Part shown: positions 10,735-23,200 of the stretch, piece after piece | How the letters are laid out: every line of letters starts with the position of its first letter | How positions within the stretch are numbered: position 1 is the first letter of the stretch | Assembly (NCBI GenBank): GCA_036785705.1 | Contig: JAWUZG010000139.1 | Location: 832,938 to 896,937 of the forward strand | DNA from: Acanthornis magna | Lineage: Eukaryota > Chordata > Aves > Passeriformes > Acanthizidae | Reading direction: 5' to 3' | Length of the DNA: 64,000 nt | The notes under the pieces: model-generated | Databases searched by the model: none | Told to the model about the DNA's origin: nothing | What the model saw: only the letters and a program-made list of their open reading frames with translations | Program-made: the position numbers and the translations under genes

Positions 10735-10860
10735 GAGTGAGTGAAGCTTGGCAAGGAAGCTTGTCCTGCTGTGGCTTTTCCATGAAATCTTTCTTTCCCG
10801 ATAGCTTTCCTATGATTCTTGGAGTGATGTAAAAGTGCCTGTGCCATCACATCTCTTTAG
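10608..10860 (+). repeat. 127-bp direct duplication before M'
   Basis: The segment from AGCTTGGCAAGG at 10618 recurs at 10745, an offset of 127 bp. The second copy matches the end of block A (GCTTTTCCATGAAATC, GGAGTGATGTAAAAG) better than the first copy, which has GCTTTGCTATG and TTTGAGTGATGTGC. The second copy is therefore an A-type end placed directly before M'. The same arrangement is seen in units 3, 4 and 5. Confidence 0.85.
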
Positions 10861-11968
10861 CAGCGTGGAGCCGCCTGGGATGTCAGCACCGAGGTGCTGG
10901 GAGTGAGTGCCTGTGACACCAGGGCTTCTGGGCAGCGTGTGGACTCCTGGCATGTGCCTATGGCTGTCCTGGGACAGCCTGTGAGCTCAGTGTTCTTTTG
11001 AAAGCTGGATATCTCTGGCGTGTCCCCAGGGAGTTCCTGTGCCGAGATGTGACCTCCTGACTCTTTGGCAGCCTGGAGATGGCTGGAGTGTGCCCAGGGG
11101 GCAAGTGTGAGTGTCAGGGACTTGCCAGCTCTTGAGGAGGATGGAGGGTGCAGGGATGTCCCCATGGAGGCCCTGTGAGTGCCCGTGAGCTGGCGGCGCC
11201 TTAGCAGCGTGAGACTCGTGGGCTGTCAGCCCTGAGAGCCTGTTGAAGGCCGTGATGTGCGTGCAGAGAGGTTTGTCAAATGGGAGAGTCGTGGCATGTC
11301 CCTATGGAGCCGCTGGGGTTGTGTGTGCCCTCAGTGTTCTTGAGGAGCCTCGAGAGCCCTGGGATGGCCCCGTGGAAGCGCAGGGAGTGCCTGTGCCATA
11401 GCAGCGGTGCCTGATGAGATCAAAGGGCCCTGGGATGTCAGCTTGGAATGGCTGTGAGTGCCTGAGAGCACACGTCTGTCTCTCATGGCTGGAGAGGTGT
11501 GGCAGGTGCCCATGGTAGGTGTGTGAGTGCAGGTGAGCTCAGGGCTCTGCAGAAGGCTGTAGGCCTGTGGGCTGTGAGGCTGGAAGGCCTGGGAGTGCTT
11601 TGGAGCTGAGTGCTCTGTAGCAGTCGGGAGCCGCCTGGGAGGTTGTAGCAGGATGCTTTGGGCCGGCTGCTTTGCCTTGGAACGTGGTGCAGGCACTTGG
11701 AGCATGTGCTATTTGCAAATGTCTCCAGGTGTCTTTCAGAGGGTCAGCGTGTGTTGTTTTGGCCTTGAATTCTGCTGAAAGTCCTTCTGGCAAGGAAGCC
11801 TGCATGAAGGTGCTGCTAGTGAGGCAAAGATTTGGCAGCTGAGCTGCTGCCGGGAGTTGCAGGCGTCTGCCTGACAGTCAGTCCCTTGAGAGTGTCAATG
11901 TGCAGTCAGTCCCCTTTCCTAGGGGAGGTTTTTCTAGCGTGTTCCTCCTTGGAGTGTGTGAGGGCTCC

Positions 11969-14900
11969 TGCTGGGGAAGTGGACAGCAAGCAAGGGCACT
12001 GTTGGTGGTGAAGGGAGAGAGAGCTGCCCAGGAGTGTTGGTGTGGTGAGTTACATGGAGCTCTACTTGGGAATTGGGTTTTTTTGCTTGCTGTAAGATAT
12101 GACTGCTTTCCTATTGTTTTCATAGAGTACACTCCATTGTACTCTGTGTAGGCTCCCAGGAGTAGGTTTAGCTTTTCTATGGAGTGGTCAGTAATTGGGA
12201 TTGAGTTGTCTGTGTCAAATCATTTGTGTTAGGGAAGAGCTGCTTTTCTAGGAATAGATCAGATGGGCCATTTGTAAGTGCTGCGGGACAGAGTTACTTA
12301 AAGCACTGGCTTTAAGTGTGAGGCTGGGATTGGATGCAGCCGCCGCCAAGGCTCCTGTGTCTGAGAAGGAGTTGAGAAAGCCAAGGGCTGCTCTCTGGCC
12401 CTCGTGACTCAGTGGCCAGGCTGCTCTGGGAGGCTTTGTGTGAATCTGCCAGCACAGCAGCGACAGATGTCCCCGAGGAGCTTGTGTGAGTGCAGGTGAG
12501 ATCAGAGCTCTTGAGCAGCCTGGAGAGCCTGGGGATGTGGCCACGGAGCCGCCAGGATATCTGGTGACCTCGGGGTTCCTATGAGCAGAGGGAGCACTAA
12601 GATGTGCCCATGGCACCTGTGTAAGTGCCTGTGGCTAAAGGGCTCTTTTGCAGCCTGGAGAGCCTTGGCATGTGGCCATGAAGCCACAGTGCGTGTCTGT
12701 GACATCAGAGCGCTTTGGCAGCATGGAAAGGCCTGGAATGGCTGCAGGGGCCAGAGGTGAGTGCCTGTGACATCAGAGCTGCCCAGCAGCAGCAGGGAGA
12801 CGGAGGGAATGTCACAGGCCATGCCCTGTGAGTTGCTGTGACAGCGTGGCTCCTTAGCAGTGTGCAGATTGCCGGGATGTTACCCTGCAGGCCCTGGCAT
12901 TGCCCTTGTTGTGTGTGTTGTTTAGGAAGATAGAGAGAGCCCTGGCATGTCCCCCTGGAAGGCCAGGGAGTGGCAGTTGCAAAAGAGCTCCTTAGCACTT
13001 AGAGACACGTGGGATGTCCCCATGGAGGCACTGTGAGAGCCCGTGACCTCAGAGGTCTTTGGAAGCTGAGAGAGCCCCGGGATGCCATGGGATGTGAGCA
13101 TGGGGAGCCTGTGGGCAGGTGTGATGTCCCTGCTTGTGCTGGTGCATCCCCCCCTGCCCTTTTTTCAGGCTGCAGCATGATATGAGAAATGCTGCTGAGG
13201 CCTTGGCCTTGACGAATGCAGCGGGGCTGAGGTGCTGTGGAGCTTCTGAGAAACGCTGTGTGCTGCCAGGAAGTGCTGTGTTCTAAGGTGCTCCTGCTTT
13301 TTTTGCCTGTTGAACAGACTTTGAAATTTGTTTTTGCCTGGATGGCATCACATTGGTGTTGTCCCGTGTTCAGGGAAAGCTGCCGATGGGAAGTGGGGCC
13401 AGGCTGAAGGCTTGTTGTGACTAAAGGCCATGCCTCGGGGCCCTGTAAGCAGGGGTGCCAAAGGAGGCCCTGGCAGCTGTGCTGGGCCGCAGCAGCGGTG
13501 AGCAGCAAAGTCCCTGTGCGTGGGGCCTCTGCCAGCCGGCAGCTGTCCCGTTTGCTGCACTCGGGGGATCCGCGAAGGAGCACGGCTCCTGGGCCCCCGA
13601 TCCTGCTGCTCCCCGAGGCCTCAGGCTTTGGCCGCTGAGAAGATGGCAAGGCCCGTGAAAGGAGTATTTCAGTAGCTTGGAGGGGAATTTTGCCTCGTAG
13701 AGCCTCTTTGTGTGCTTGTGGGAGTGCAGGTGTGCATGCGCTCTCTGCAATGTGGGAGAGGGGCTGCTCTGGTGGATTCAGAAGTGCTTTAGGTTTGTCC
13801 CTAAGTTAGGTCTCGAAGTTCCTGCAGTGCTAATGTAAGGGCTGTGTGGATCCTTTGCTGAGGTCTTGGGTTCCAGCTCAGTTCTAAGTGAAGCGTTGTG
13901 TAGTTGAAGTCCAGTTCAGTTGAAATGCCCTGAACTGCTGTTCCTGCCCTAAGCTGTTCATTTGAATTTGAGTTATCAAGTGAAGTGTTGCTCAAGCTGA
14001 AGTGCTCTTAAGGGAAGTGCTCTTGAGCCTTTGGGCCATGTTCTTCTTATCCTGACCCTTTCTCTTCTTTAGAGACACAGCCTCACGCACACGGACAGAC
14101 AGACAGAGATAATTTGGGTTTGATTTCATTTTGGATTGATTGACTCTGGATTTTTGTTTGTTGCTTTTCCTCACTGTGCTTTAAGCATGGTATAAGTAGT
14201 AGAGTGAAGCTTAGCAAGGAAGCTTGTCCTGCTGTGGCTTTTCCATGAAATCTTTCTTTCCCGATAGCTTTCCTATGATTCTTGGAGTGATGTAAAAGTG
14301 CCTGTGCCATCACATCTCTTTAGCAGCGTGGAGCCACCTGGGATGTCAGCACCGAGGTGCTGGGAGTGAGTGCCTGTGACACCAGGGCTTCTGGGCAGCG
14401 TGTGGACTCCTGGCATGTGCCTATGGCTGTCCTGGGACAGCCTGTGAGCTCAGTGTTCTTTTGAAAGCTGGATATCTCTGGCGTGTCCCCAGGGAGTTCC
14501 TGTGCCAAGATGTGACCTCCTGACTCTTTGGCAGCCTGGAGATGGCTGGAGTGTGCCCAGGGGGCAAGTGTGAGTGTCAGGGACTTGCCAGCTCTTGAGG
14601 AGGATGGAGGGTGCAGGGATGTCCCCATGGAGGCCCTGTGAGTGCCCGTGAGCTGGCGGCGCCTTAGCAGCGTGAGACTCGTGGGCTGTCAGCCCTGAGA
14701 GCCTGTTGAAGGCCGTGATGTGCGTGCAGAGAGGTTTGTCAAATGGGAGAGTCGTGGCATGTCCCTATGGAGCCGCTGGGGTTGTGTGTGCCCTCAGTGT
14801 TCTTGAGGAGCCTCGAGAGCCCTGGGATGGCCCCGTGGAAGCGCAGGGAGTGCCTGTGCCATAGCAGCGGTGCCTGATGAGATCAAAGGGCCCTGGGATG

Positions 14901-15431
14901 TCAGCTTGGAATGGCTGTGAGTGCCTGAGAGCACACGTCTGTCTCTCATGGCTGGAGAGGTGTGGCAGGTGCCCATGGTAGGTGTGTGAGTGCAGGTGAG
15001 CTCAGGGCTCTGCAGAAGGCTGTAGGCCTGTGGGCTGTGAGGCTGGAAGGCCTGGGAGTGCTTTGGAGCTGAGTGCTCTGTAGCAGTCGGGAGCCGCCTG
15101 GGAGGTTGTAGCAGGATGCTTTGGGCCGGCTGCTTTGCCTTGGAACGTGGTGCAGGCACTTGGAGCATGTGCTATTTGCAAATGTCTCCAGGTGTCTTTC
15201 AGAGGGCCAGCGTGTGTTGTTTTGGCCTTGAATTCTGCTGAAAGTCCTTCTGGCAAGGAAGCCTGCATGAAGGTGCTGCTAGTGAGGCAAAGATTTGGCA
15301 GCTGAGCTGCTGCCGGGAGTTGCAGGCGTCTGCCTGACAGTCAGTCCCTTGAGAGTGTCAATGTGCAGTCAGTCCCCTTTCCTAGGGGAGGTTTTTCTAG
15401 CGTGTTCCTCCTTGGAGTGTGTGAGGGCTCC
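11969..15431 (+). repeat. Array unit 2, short form (3463 bp)
   Basis: This unit has leader, monomers, block A, a single M-type block from 14320 and the tail. It is exactly 1374 bp shorter than unit 1. The M block carries M'-type variants (for example GTGCAGGGATG near 14612 and AGGCCCTGTG after it), so A is joined directly to M' and the interval M plus A' is absent. Confidence 0.92.
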
Positions 15432-18400
15432 TGCTGGGGAAGTGGACAGCAAGCAAGGGCACTGTTGGTGGTGAAGGGAGAGAGAGCTGCCCAGGAGTGT
15501 TGGTGTGGTGAGTTACATGGAGCTCTACTTGGGAATTGGGTTTTTTTGCTTGCTGTAAGATATGACTGCTTTCCTATTGTTTTCATAGAGTGCACTCCAT
15601 TGTACTCTGTGTAGGCTCCCAGGAGTAGGTTTAGCTTTTCTATGGAGTGGTCAGTAATTGGGATTGAGTTGTCTGTGTCAAATCATTTGTGTTAGGGAAG
15701 ACCTGCTTTTCTAGGAATAGATCAGATGGGCCATTTGTAAGTGCTGCGGGACAGAGTTACTTAAAGCACTGGCTTTAAGTGTGAGGCTGGGATTGGATGC
15801 AGCCGCCGCCAAGGCTCCTGTGTCTGAGAAGGAGTTGAGAAAGCCAAGGGCTGCTCTCTGGCCCTCGTGACTCAGTGGCCAGGCTGCTCTGGGAGGCTTT
15901 GTGTGAATCTGCCAGCACAGCAGCGACAGATGTCCCCGAGGAGCTTGTGTGAGTGCAGGTGAGATCAGAGCTCTTGAGCAGCCTGGAGAGCCTGGGGATG
16001 TGGCCACGGAGCCGCCAGGATATCTGGTGACCTCGGGGTTCCTATGAGCAGAGGGAGCACTAAGATGTGCCCATGGCACCTGTGTAAGTGCCTGTGGCTA
16101 AAGGGCTCTTTTGCAGCCTGGAGAGCCTTGGCATGTGGCCATGAAGCCACAGTGCGTGTCTGTGACATCAGAGCGCTTTGGCAGCATGGAAAGGCCTGGA
16201 ATGGCTGCAGGGGCCAGAGGTGAGTGCCTGTGACATCAGAGCTGTCCAGCAGCAGCAGGGAGACGGAGGGAATGTCACAGGCCATGCCCTGTGAGTTGCT
16301 GTGACAGCGTGGCTCCTTAGCAGTGTGCAGATTGCCGGGATGTTACCCTGCAGGCCCTGGCATTGCCCTTGTTGTGTGTGTTGTTTAGGAAGATAGAGAG
16401 AGCCCTGGCATGTCCCCCTGGAAGGCCAGGGAGTGGCAGTTGCAAAAGAGCTCCTTAGCACTTAGAGACATGTGGGATGTCCCCATGGAGGCACTGTGAG
16501 AGCCCGTGACCTCAGAGGTCTTTGGAAGCTGAGAGAGCCCCGGGATGCCATGGGATGTGAGCATGGGGAGCCTGTGGGCAGGTGTGATGTCCCTGCTTGT
16601 GCTGGTGCATCCCCCCCTGCCCTTTTTTCAGGCTGCAGCATGATATGAGAAATGCTGCTGAGGCCTTGGCCTTGACGAATGCAGCGGGGCTGAGGTGCTG
16701 TGGAGCTTCTGAGAAACGCTGTGTGCTGCCAGGAAGTGCTGTGTTCTAAGGTGCTCCTGCTTTTTTTGCCTGTTGAACAGACTTTGAAATTTGTTTTTGC
16801 CTGGATGGCATCACATTGGTGTTGTCCCGTGTTCAGGGAAAGCTGCCGATGAGAAGTGGGGCCAGGCTGAAGGCTTGTTGTGACTTAAGGCCATGCCTCG
16901 GGGCCCTGTAAGCAGGGGTGCCAAAGGAGGCCCTGGCAGCTGTGCTGGGCCGCAGCAGCGGTGAGCAGCAAAGTCCCTGTGCGTGGGGCCTCTGCCAGCC
17001 GGCAGCTGTCCCGTTTGCTGCACTCGGGGGATCCGCGAAGGAGCACGGCTCCTGGGCCCCCGATCCTGCTGCTCCCCGAGGCCTCAGTCTTTGGCCGCTG
17101 AGAAGATGGCAAGGCCCGTGAAAGGAGTATTTCAGTAGCTTGGAGGGGAATTTTGCCTCGTAGAGCCTCTTTGTGTGCTTGTGGGAGTGCAGGTGTGCAT
17201 GCGCTCTCTGCAATGTGGGAGAGGGGCTGCTCTGGTGGATTCAGAAGTGCTTTAGGTTTGTCCCTAAGTTAGGTCTCGAAGTTCCTGCAGTGCTAATGTA
17301 AGGGCTGTGTGGATCCTTTGCTGAGGTCTTGGGTTCCAGCTCAGTTCTAAGTGAAGCGTTGTGTAGTTGAAGTCCAGTTCAGCTGAAATGCTCTTAACTG
17401 CTGTTCCTGCCCTAAGCTGTTCATTTGAATTTGAGTTATCAAGTGAAGTGTTGCTCAAGCTGAAGTGCTCTTAAGGGAAGTGCTCTTGAGCCTTTGGGCC
17501 ATGTTCTTCTTATCCTGACCCTTTCTCTTCTTTAGAGACACAGCCTCACGCACACGGACAGACAGACAGAGATAATTTGGGTTTGATTTCATTTTGGATT
17601 GATTGACTCTGGATTTTTGTTTGTTGCTTTTCCTCACTGTGCTTTAAGCATGGTATAAGTAGTAGAGTGAAGCTTAGCAAGGAAGCTTGTCCTGCTGTGG
17701 CTTTTCCATGAAATCTTTCTTTCCCGATAGCTTTCCTATGATTCTTGGAGTGATGTAAAAGTGCCTGTGCCATCACATCTCTTTAGCAGCGTGGAGCCGC
17801 CTGGGATGTCAGCACCGAGGTGCTGGGAGTGAGTGCTTGTGACACCAGGGCTTCTGGGCAGCGTGTGGACTCCTGGCATGTGCCTATGGCTGTCCTGGGA
17901 CAGCCTGTGAGCTCAGTGCTCTTTTGAAAGCTGGATATCTCTGGCGTGTCCCCAGGGAGTTCCTGTGCCAAGATGTGACCTGCTGGCTCTTTGGCAGCCT
18001 GGAGATGGCTGGAGTGTGCCCAGGGGGCAAGTGTGAGTGTCAGGGACTTGCCAGCTCTTGAGGAGGATGGAGAGTGCAGAGATGTCCCCATGGAGCCCCT
18101 GTGAGTGCCTGTGAGCTCAGAAGTCTATGGAGGCTTAAGACAGCTGTGATGAAATGGGATGTCAGCAGGGGGGCATGTAATGAAATTTGATCTCCCAGCT
18201 TGTGGTGGTGCATTCCTGTCTCCTCCCCTTTTTGAGCCCCACCATGATCTGAGAAATGCTCCTTAGGCATCGGCCTTGAGGAACTGCAGCTTGGCTGAGC
18301 AGCTCTTGAGCTTATGAGAAACACTGTGTGCTCCCAGGAAGTGCTGCTGTCTAACGTGGTCCTGTTTTGTTTTTTTTTATCGTAACAGCCTTGGAAAAAA

Positions 18401-20268
18401 ACAGCCTTGTTTTTGCCTGAATGGTAAACATTGCGTGCCAGTGTGCGTGTCCTCTCCGGAATGTGGCAGAGGGGCTGCTCTCCTGGATTCTGAAGTAGTT
18501 TAGAAGCGCAAGGAAGTTCTGCCTGTAAGTAAAATTACTATTGAGAGATGGTAAATCCTGTGGGGGTCCTTTTCTGAGGTGTTGGGCTTGAGTTCATTTC
18601 TATGTGAAGTCTTATTAACTTGAAATATGGTTAGGATTAAATGCTGTTAAGTGTTGTTCCTCTGCTAGGTGGTTAATTTGAAGGTAGAAATTTAAATGTT
18701 GCTCAAATGGACGTACTGTTAAGTGAAGTGCTCTTGAGCCTTTCAAGCGTGTTCATGTAATCCCGACACTTTCTCTCCTTTGGAGACACTCGCACACATA
18801 CACAGACACAGACAGACAGACATAGGTAATTTTGGTTTAATTTCATTTTGGATTGATTGGATTTATTTTGTTTCATTTCCTCGCTGTGCCTTAAGCATGG
18901 TGTAGGTAGTAGAGTGGAGCTTGGCAAGGAAGCTTGTCCTGCTGTGGCTTTGCTATGAAATCTTTCTTTCCCGATAGCTTTCCTATGATTCTTTGAGTGA
19001 TGTGCAAGTGCCTGTGCCATCACATCTCTTTAGTGAGTGAGTGAAGCTTGGCAAGGAAGCTTGTCCTGCTGTGGCTTTTCCATGAAATCTTTCTTTCCCG
19101 ATAGCTTTCCTATGATTCTTGGAGTGATGTAAAAGTGCCTGTGCCATCACATCTCTTTAGCAGCGTGGAGCCGCCTGGGATGTCAGCACCGAGGTGCTGG
19201 GAGTGAGTGCCTGTGACACCAGGGCTTCTGGGCAGCGTGCGGACTGCTGGCGTGTTCCTATGGCTGTCCTGGGACAGCCTGTGAGCTCAGTGTTCTTTTG
19301 AAAGCTGGATATCTCTGGCGTGTCCCCAGGGAGTTCCTGTGCCAAGATGTGACCTGCTGGCTCTTTGGCAGCCTGGAGATGGCTGGAGTGTGCCCAGGGG
19401 GCAAGTGTGAGTGTCAGGGACTTGCCAGCTCTTGAGGAGGATGGAGGGTGCAGGGATGTCCCCATGGAGGCCCTGTGAGTGCCTGTGAGCTGGCGGCACC
19501 TTAGCAGCGTGAGACTCGTGGGCTGTCAGCCCTGAGAGCCTGTTGAAGGCCGTGATGTGCGTGCAGAGAGGTTTGTCAAATGAGAGAGTCGTGGCATGTC
19601 CCTATGGAGCCGCTGGGGTTGTGTGTGCCCTCAGTGTTCTTGAGGAGCCTCGAGAGCCCTGGGATGGCCCCATGGAAGCGCAGGGAGTGCCTGTGCCATA
19701 ACAGCGGTGCCTGATGAGATCAAAGGGCCCTGGGATGTCAGCTTGGAATGGCTGTGAGTGCCTGAGAGCACACGTCTGTCTCTCATGGCCGGAGAGCTGT
19801 GGCAGGTGCCCATGGTAGGTGTGTGAGTGCAGGTGAGCTCAGGGCTCTGCAGAAGGCTGTAGGCCTGTGGGCTGTGAGGCTGGAAGGCCTGGGAGTGCTT
19901 TGGAGCTGAGTGCTCTGTAGCAGTCGGGAGCCGCCTGGGAGGTTGTAGCAGGATGCTTTGGGCCGGCTGCTTTGCCTTGGAACGTGGTGCAGGCACTTGG
20001 AGCATGTGCTATTTGCAAATGTCTCCAGGTGTCTTTCAGAGGGCCAGCGTGTGTTGTTTTGGCCTTGAATTCTGCTGAAAGTCCTTCTGGCAAGGAAGCC
20101 TGCATGAAGGTGCTGCTAGTGAGGCAAAGATTTGGCAGCTGAGCTGCTGCCGGGAGTTGCCGGCGTCTGCCTGACAGTCAGTCCCTTGAGAGTGTCAATG
20201 TGCAGTCAGTCCCCTTTCCTAGGGGAGGTTTTTCTAGCGTGTTCCTCCTTGGAGTGTGTGAGGGCTCC
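15432..20268 (+). repeat. Array unit 3, long form (4837 bp)
   Basis: Same order as unit 1, with M at 17783 and M' at 19157. A CTTAAGG variant near 16883 introduces a stop into the longest minus-strand frame found in the other copies. Variants shared with unit 2 include the GTGCACTCC near 15592 in place of GTACACTCC. Confidence 0.92.
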
Positions 20269-23200
20269 TGCTGGGGAAGTGGACAGCAAGCAAGGGCACT
20301 GTTGGTGGTGAAGGGAGAGAGAGCTGCCCAGGAGTGTTGGTGTGGTGAGTTACATGGAGCTCTACTTGGGAATTGGGTTTTTTTGCTTGCTGTAAGATAT
20401 GACTGCTTTCCTATTGTTTTCATAGAGTGCACTCCATTGTACTCTGTGTAGGCTCCCAGGAGTAGGTTTAGCTTTTCTATGGAGTGGTCAGTAATTGGGA
20501 TTGAGTTGTCTGTGTCGAATCATTTGTGTTAGGGAAGAGCTGCTTTTCTAGGAATAGATCAGATGGGCCATTTGTAAGTGCTGCGGGACAGAGTTACTTA
20601 AAGCACTGGCTTTAAGTGTGAGGCTGGGATTGGATGCAGCCGCCGCCAAGGCTCCTGTGTCTGAGAAGGAGTTGAGAAAGCCAAGGGCTGCTCTCTGGCC
20701 CTCGTGACTCAGTGGCCAGGCTGCTCTGGGAGGCTTTGTGTGAATCTGCCAGCACAGCAGCGACAGATGTCCCCGAGGAGCTTGTGTGAGTGCAGGTGAG
20801 ATCAGAGCTCTTGAGCAGCCTGGAGAGCCTGGGGATGTGGCCACGGAGCCGCCAGGATATCTGGTGACCTCGGGGTTCCTATGAGCAGAGGGAGCACTAA
20901 GATGTGCCCATGGCACCTGTGTAAGTGCCTGTGGCTAAAGGGCTCTTTTGCAGCCTGGAGAGCCTTGGCATGTGGCCATGAAGCCACAGTGCGTGTCTGT
21001 GACATCAGAGCGCTTTGGCAGCATGGAAAGGCCTGGAATGGCTGCAGGGGCCAGAGGTGAGTGCCTGTGACATCAGAGCTGTCCAGCAGCAGCAGGGAGA
21101 CGGAGGGAATGTCACAGGCCATGCCCTGTGAGTTGCTGTGACAGCGTGGCTCCTTATCAGCGTGCAGATTGCCGGGATGTTACCCTGCAGGCCCTGGCAT
21201 TGCCCTTGTTGTGTGTGTTGTTTAGGAAGATAGAGAGAGCCCTGGCATGTCCCCCTGGAAGGCCAGGGAGTGGCAGTTGCAAAAGAGCTCCTTAGCACTT
21301 AGAGACACGTGGGATGTCCCCATGGAGGCACTGTGAGAGCCCGTGACCTCAGAGGTCTTTGGAAGCTGAGAGAGCCCCGGGATGCCATGGGATGTGAGCA
21401 TGGGGAGCCTGTGGGCAGGTGTGATGTCCCTGCTTGTGCTGGTGCATCCCCCCCTGCCCTTTTTTCAGGCTGCAGCATGATATGAGAAATGCTGCTGAGG
21501 CCTTGGCCTTGACGAAGGCAGCGGGGCTGAGGTGCTGTGGAGCTTCTGAGAAACGCTGTGTGCTGCCAGGAAGTGCTGTGTTCTAAGGTGCTCCTGCTTT
21601 TTTTGCCTGTTGAACAGACTTTGAAATTTGGTTTTGCCTGGATGGCATCACATTGGTGTTGTCCCGTGTTCAGGGAAAGCTGCTGATGAGAAGTGGGGCC
21701 ATGCTGAAGGCTTGTTGTGACTAAAGGCCATGCCTTGGGGCCCTGTAAGCAGGGGTGCCAAAGGAGGCCCTGGCAGCTGTGCTGGGCCGCAGCAGCGGTG
21801 AGCAGCAAAGTCCCTGTGCGTGGGGCCTCTGCCAGCCGGCAGCTGTCCCGTTTGCTGCACTCGGGGGATCCGCGAAGGAGCACGGCTCCTGGGCCCCCGA
21901 TCCTGCCGCTCCCCGAGGCCTCAGGCTTTGGCCGCTGAGAAGATGGCAAGGCACGTGAAAGGAGTATTTCAGTAGCTTGGAGGGGAATTTTGCATCCTAG
22001 AGCCTCTTTGTGTGCTTGTGGGAGTGCAGGTGTGCATGCGCTCTCTGCAATGTGGGAGAGGGGCTGCTCTGGTGGATTCAGAAGTGCTTTAGGTTTGTCC
22101 CTAAGTTAGGTCTCGAAGTTCCTGCAGTGCTATGGTAAGGGCTGTGTGGATCCTTTGCTGAGGGCTTGGGTTCCAGCTCAGTTCTAAGTGAAGCGTTGTG
22201 TAGTTGAAGTCCAGTTCAGTTGAAATGCCCTGAACTGCTGTTCCTGCCCTAAGTTGTTGATTTGAATTTGAGTTATCAAGTGAAATGTTGCTCAAGCTGA
22301 AGTGCTCTTAAGGGAAGTGCTCTTGAGCCTTTGGGCATGTTCTTCTTATCCTGACCCTTTCTCTTCTTTAGAGACACAGCCTCACACACACGGACAGACA
22401 GACAGAGATAATTTGGGTTTGATTTCATTTTGGATTGATTGACTCTGGATTTTTGTTTGTTGCTTTTCCTCACTGTGCTTTGAGCATGGTATAAGTAGTA
22501 GAGTGAAGCTTGGCAAGGAAGCTTGTCCTGCTGTGGCTTTGCTATGAAATCTTTCTTTCCTAATAGCTTTCCCGTGATTCTCTTGAGTGATGTGCAAGTG
22601 CCTGTGCCATCACATCTCTTTAGCAGCGTGGAGCCGCCTGGGATGTCAGCACCGAGGTGCTGGGAGTGAGTGCTTGTGACACCAGGGCTTCTGGGCAGCG
22701 TGTGGACTCCTGGCGTGTGCCTATGGCTGTCCTGGGACAGCCTGTGAGCTCAGTGCTCTTTTGAAAGCTGGATATCTCTGGCGTGTCCCCAGGGAGTTCC
22801 TGTGCCAAGATGTGACCTGCTGGCTCTTTGGCAGCCTGGAGATGGCTGGAGTGTGCCCAGGGGGCAAGTGTGAGTGTCAGGGACTTGCCAGCTCTTGAGG
22901 AGGATGGAGAGTGCAGAGATGTCCCCATGGAGCCCCTGTGAGTGCCTGTGAGCTCAGAAGTCTATGGAGGCTTAAGACAGCTGTGATGAAATGGGATGTC
23001 AGCAGGGGGGCATGTAATGAAATTTGATCTCCCAGCTTGTGGTGGTGCATTCCTGTCTCCTCCCCTTTTTGAGCCCCACCATGATCTGAGAAATGCTCCT
23101 TAGGCATCGGCCTTGAGGAACTGCAGCTTGGCTGAGCAGCTCTTGAGCTTATGAGAAACACTGTGTGCTCCCAGGAAGTGCTGCTGTCTAACGTGGTCCT

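Larger units (their letters stand above)
7132..11968 (+). repeat. Array unit 1, long form (4837 bp)
   Basis: Reference long unit. Order of parts: AT-richer leader (7132-7640), degenerate 70-bp monomers (7649-8176), block A (about 8177-9482), block M (9483-9780), block A' (about 9781-10734), a 126-bp copy of the end of A (10735-10860), block M' (10861-11165), and monomer-rich tail (11166-11968). Unit 1 lacks the promoter-proximal end of the preceding unit because the array starts here. Confidence 0.92.

Noticed and set aside
11900..12151. 83-codon + strand frame beginning at the end of each unit
   Set aside because: It is conserved only because the DNA is duplicated. It spans the unit boundary and overlaps an antisense frame of similar length.
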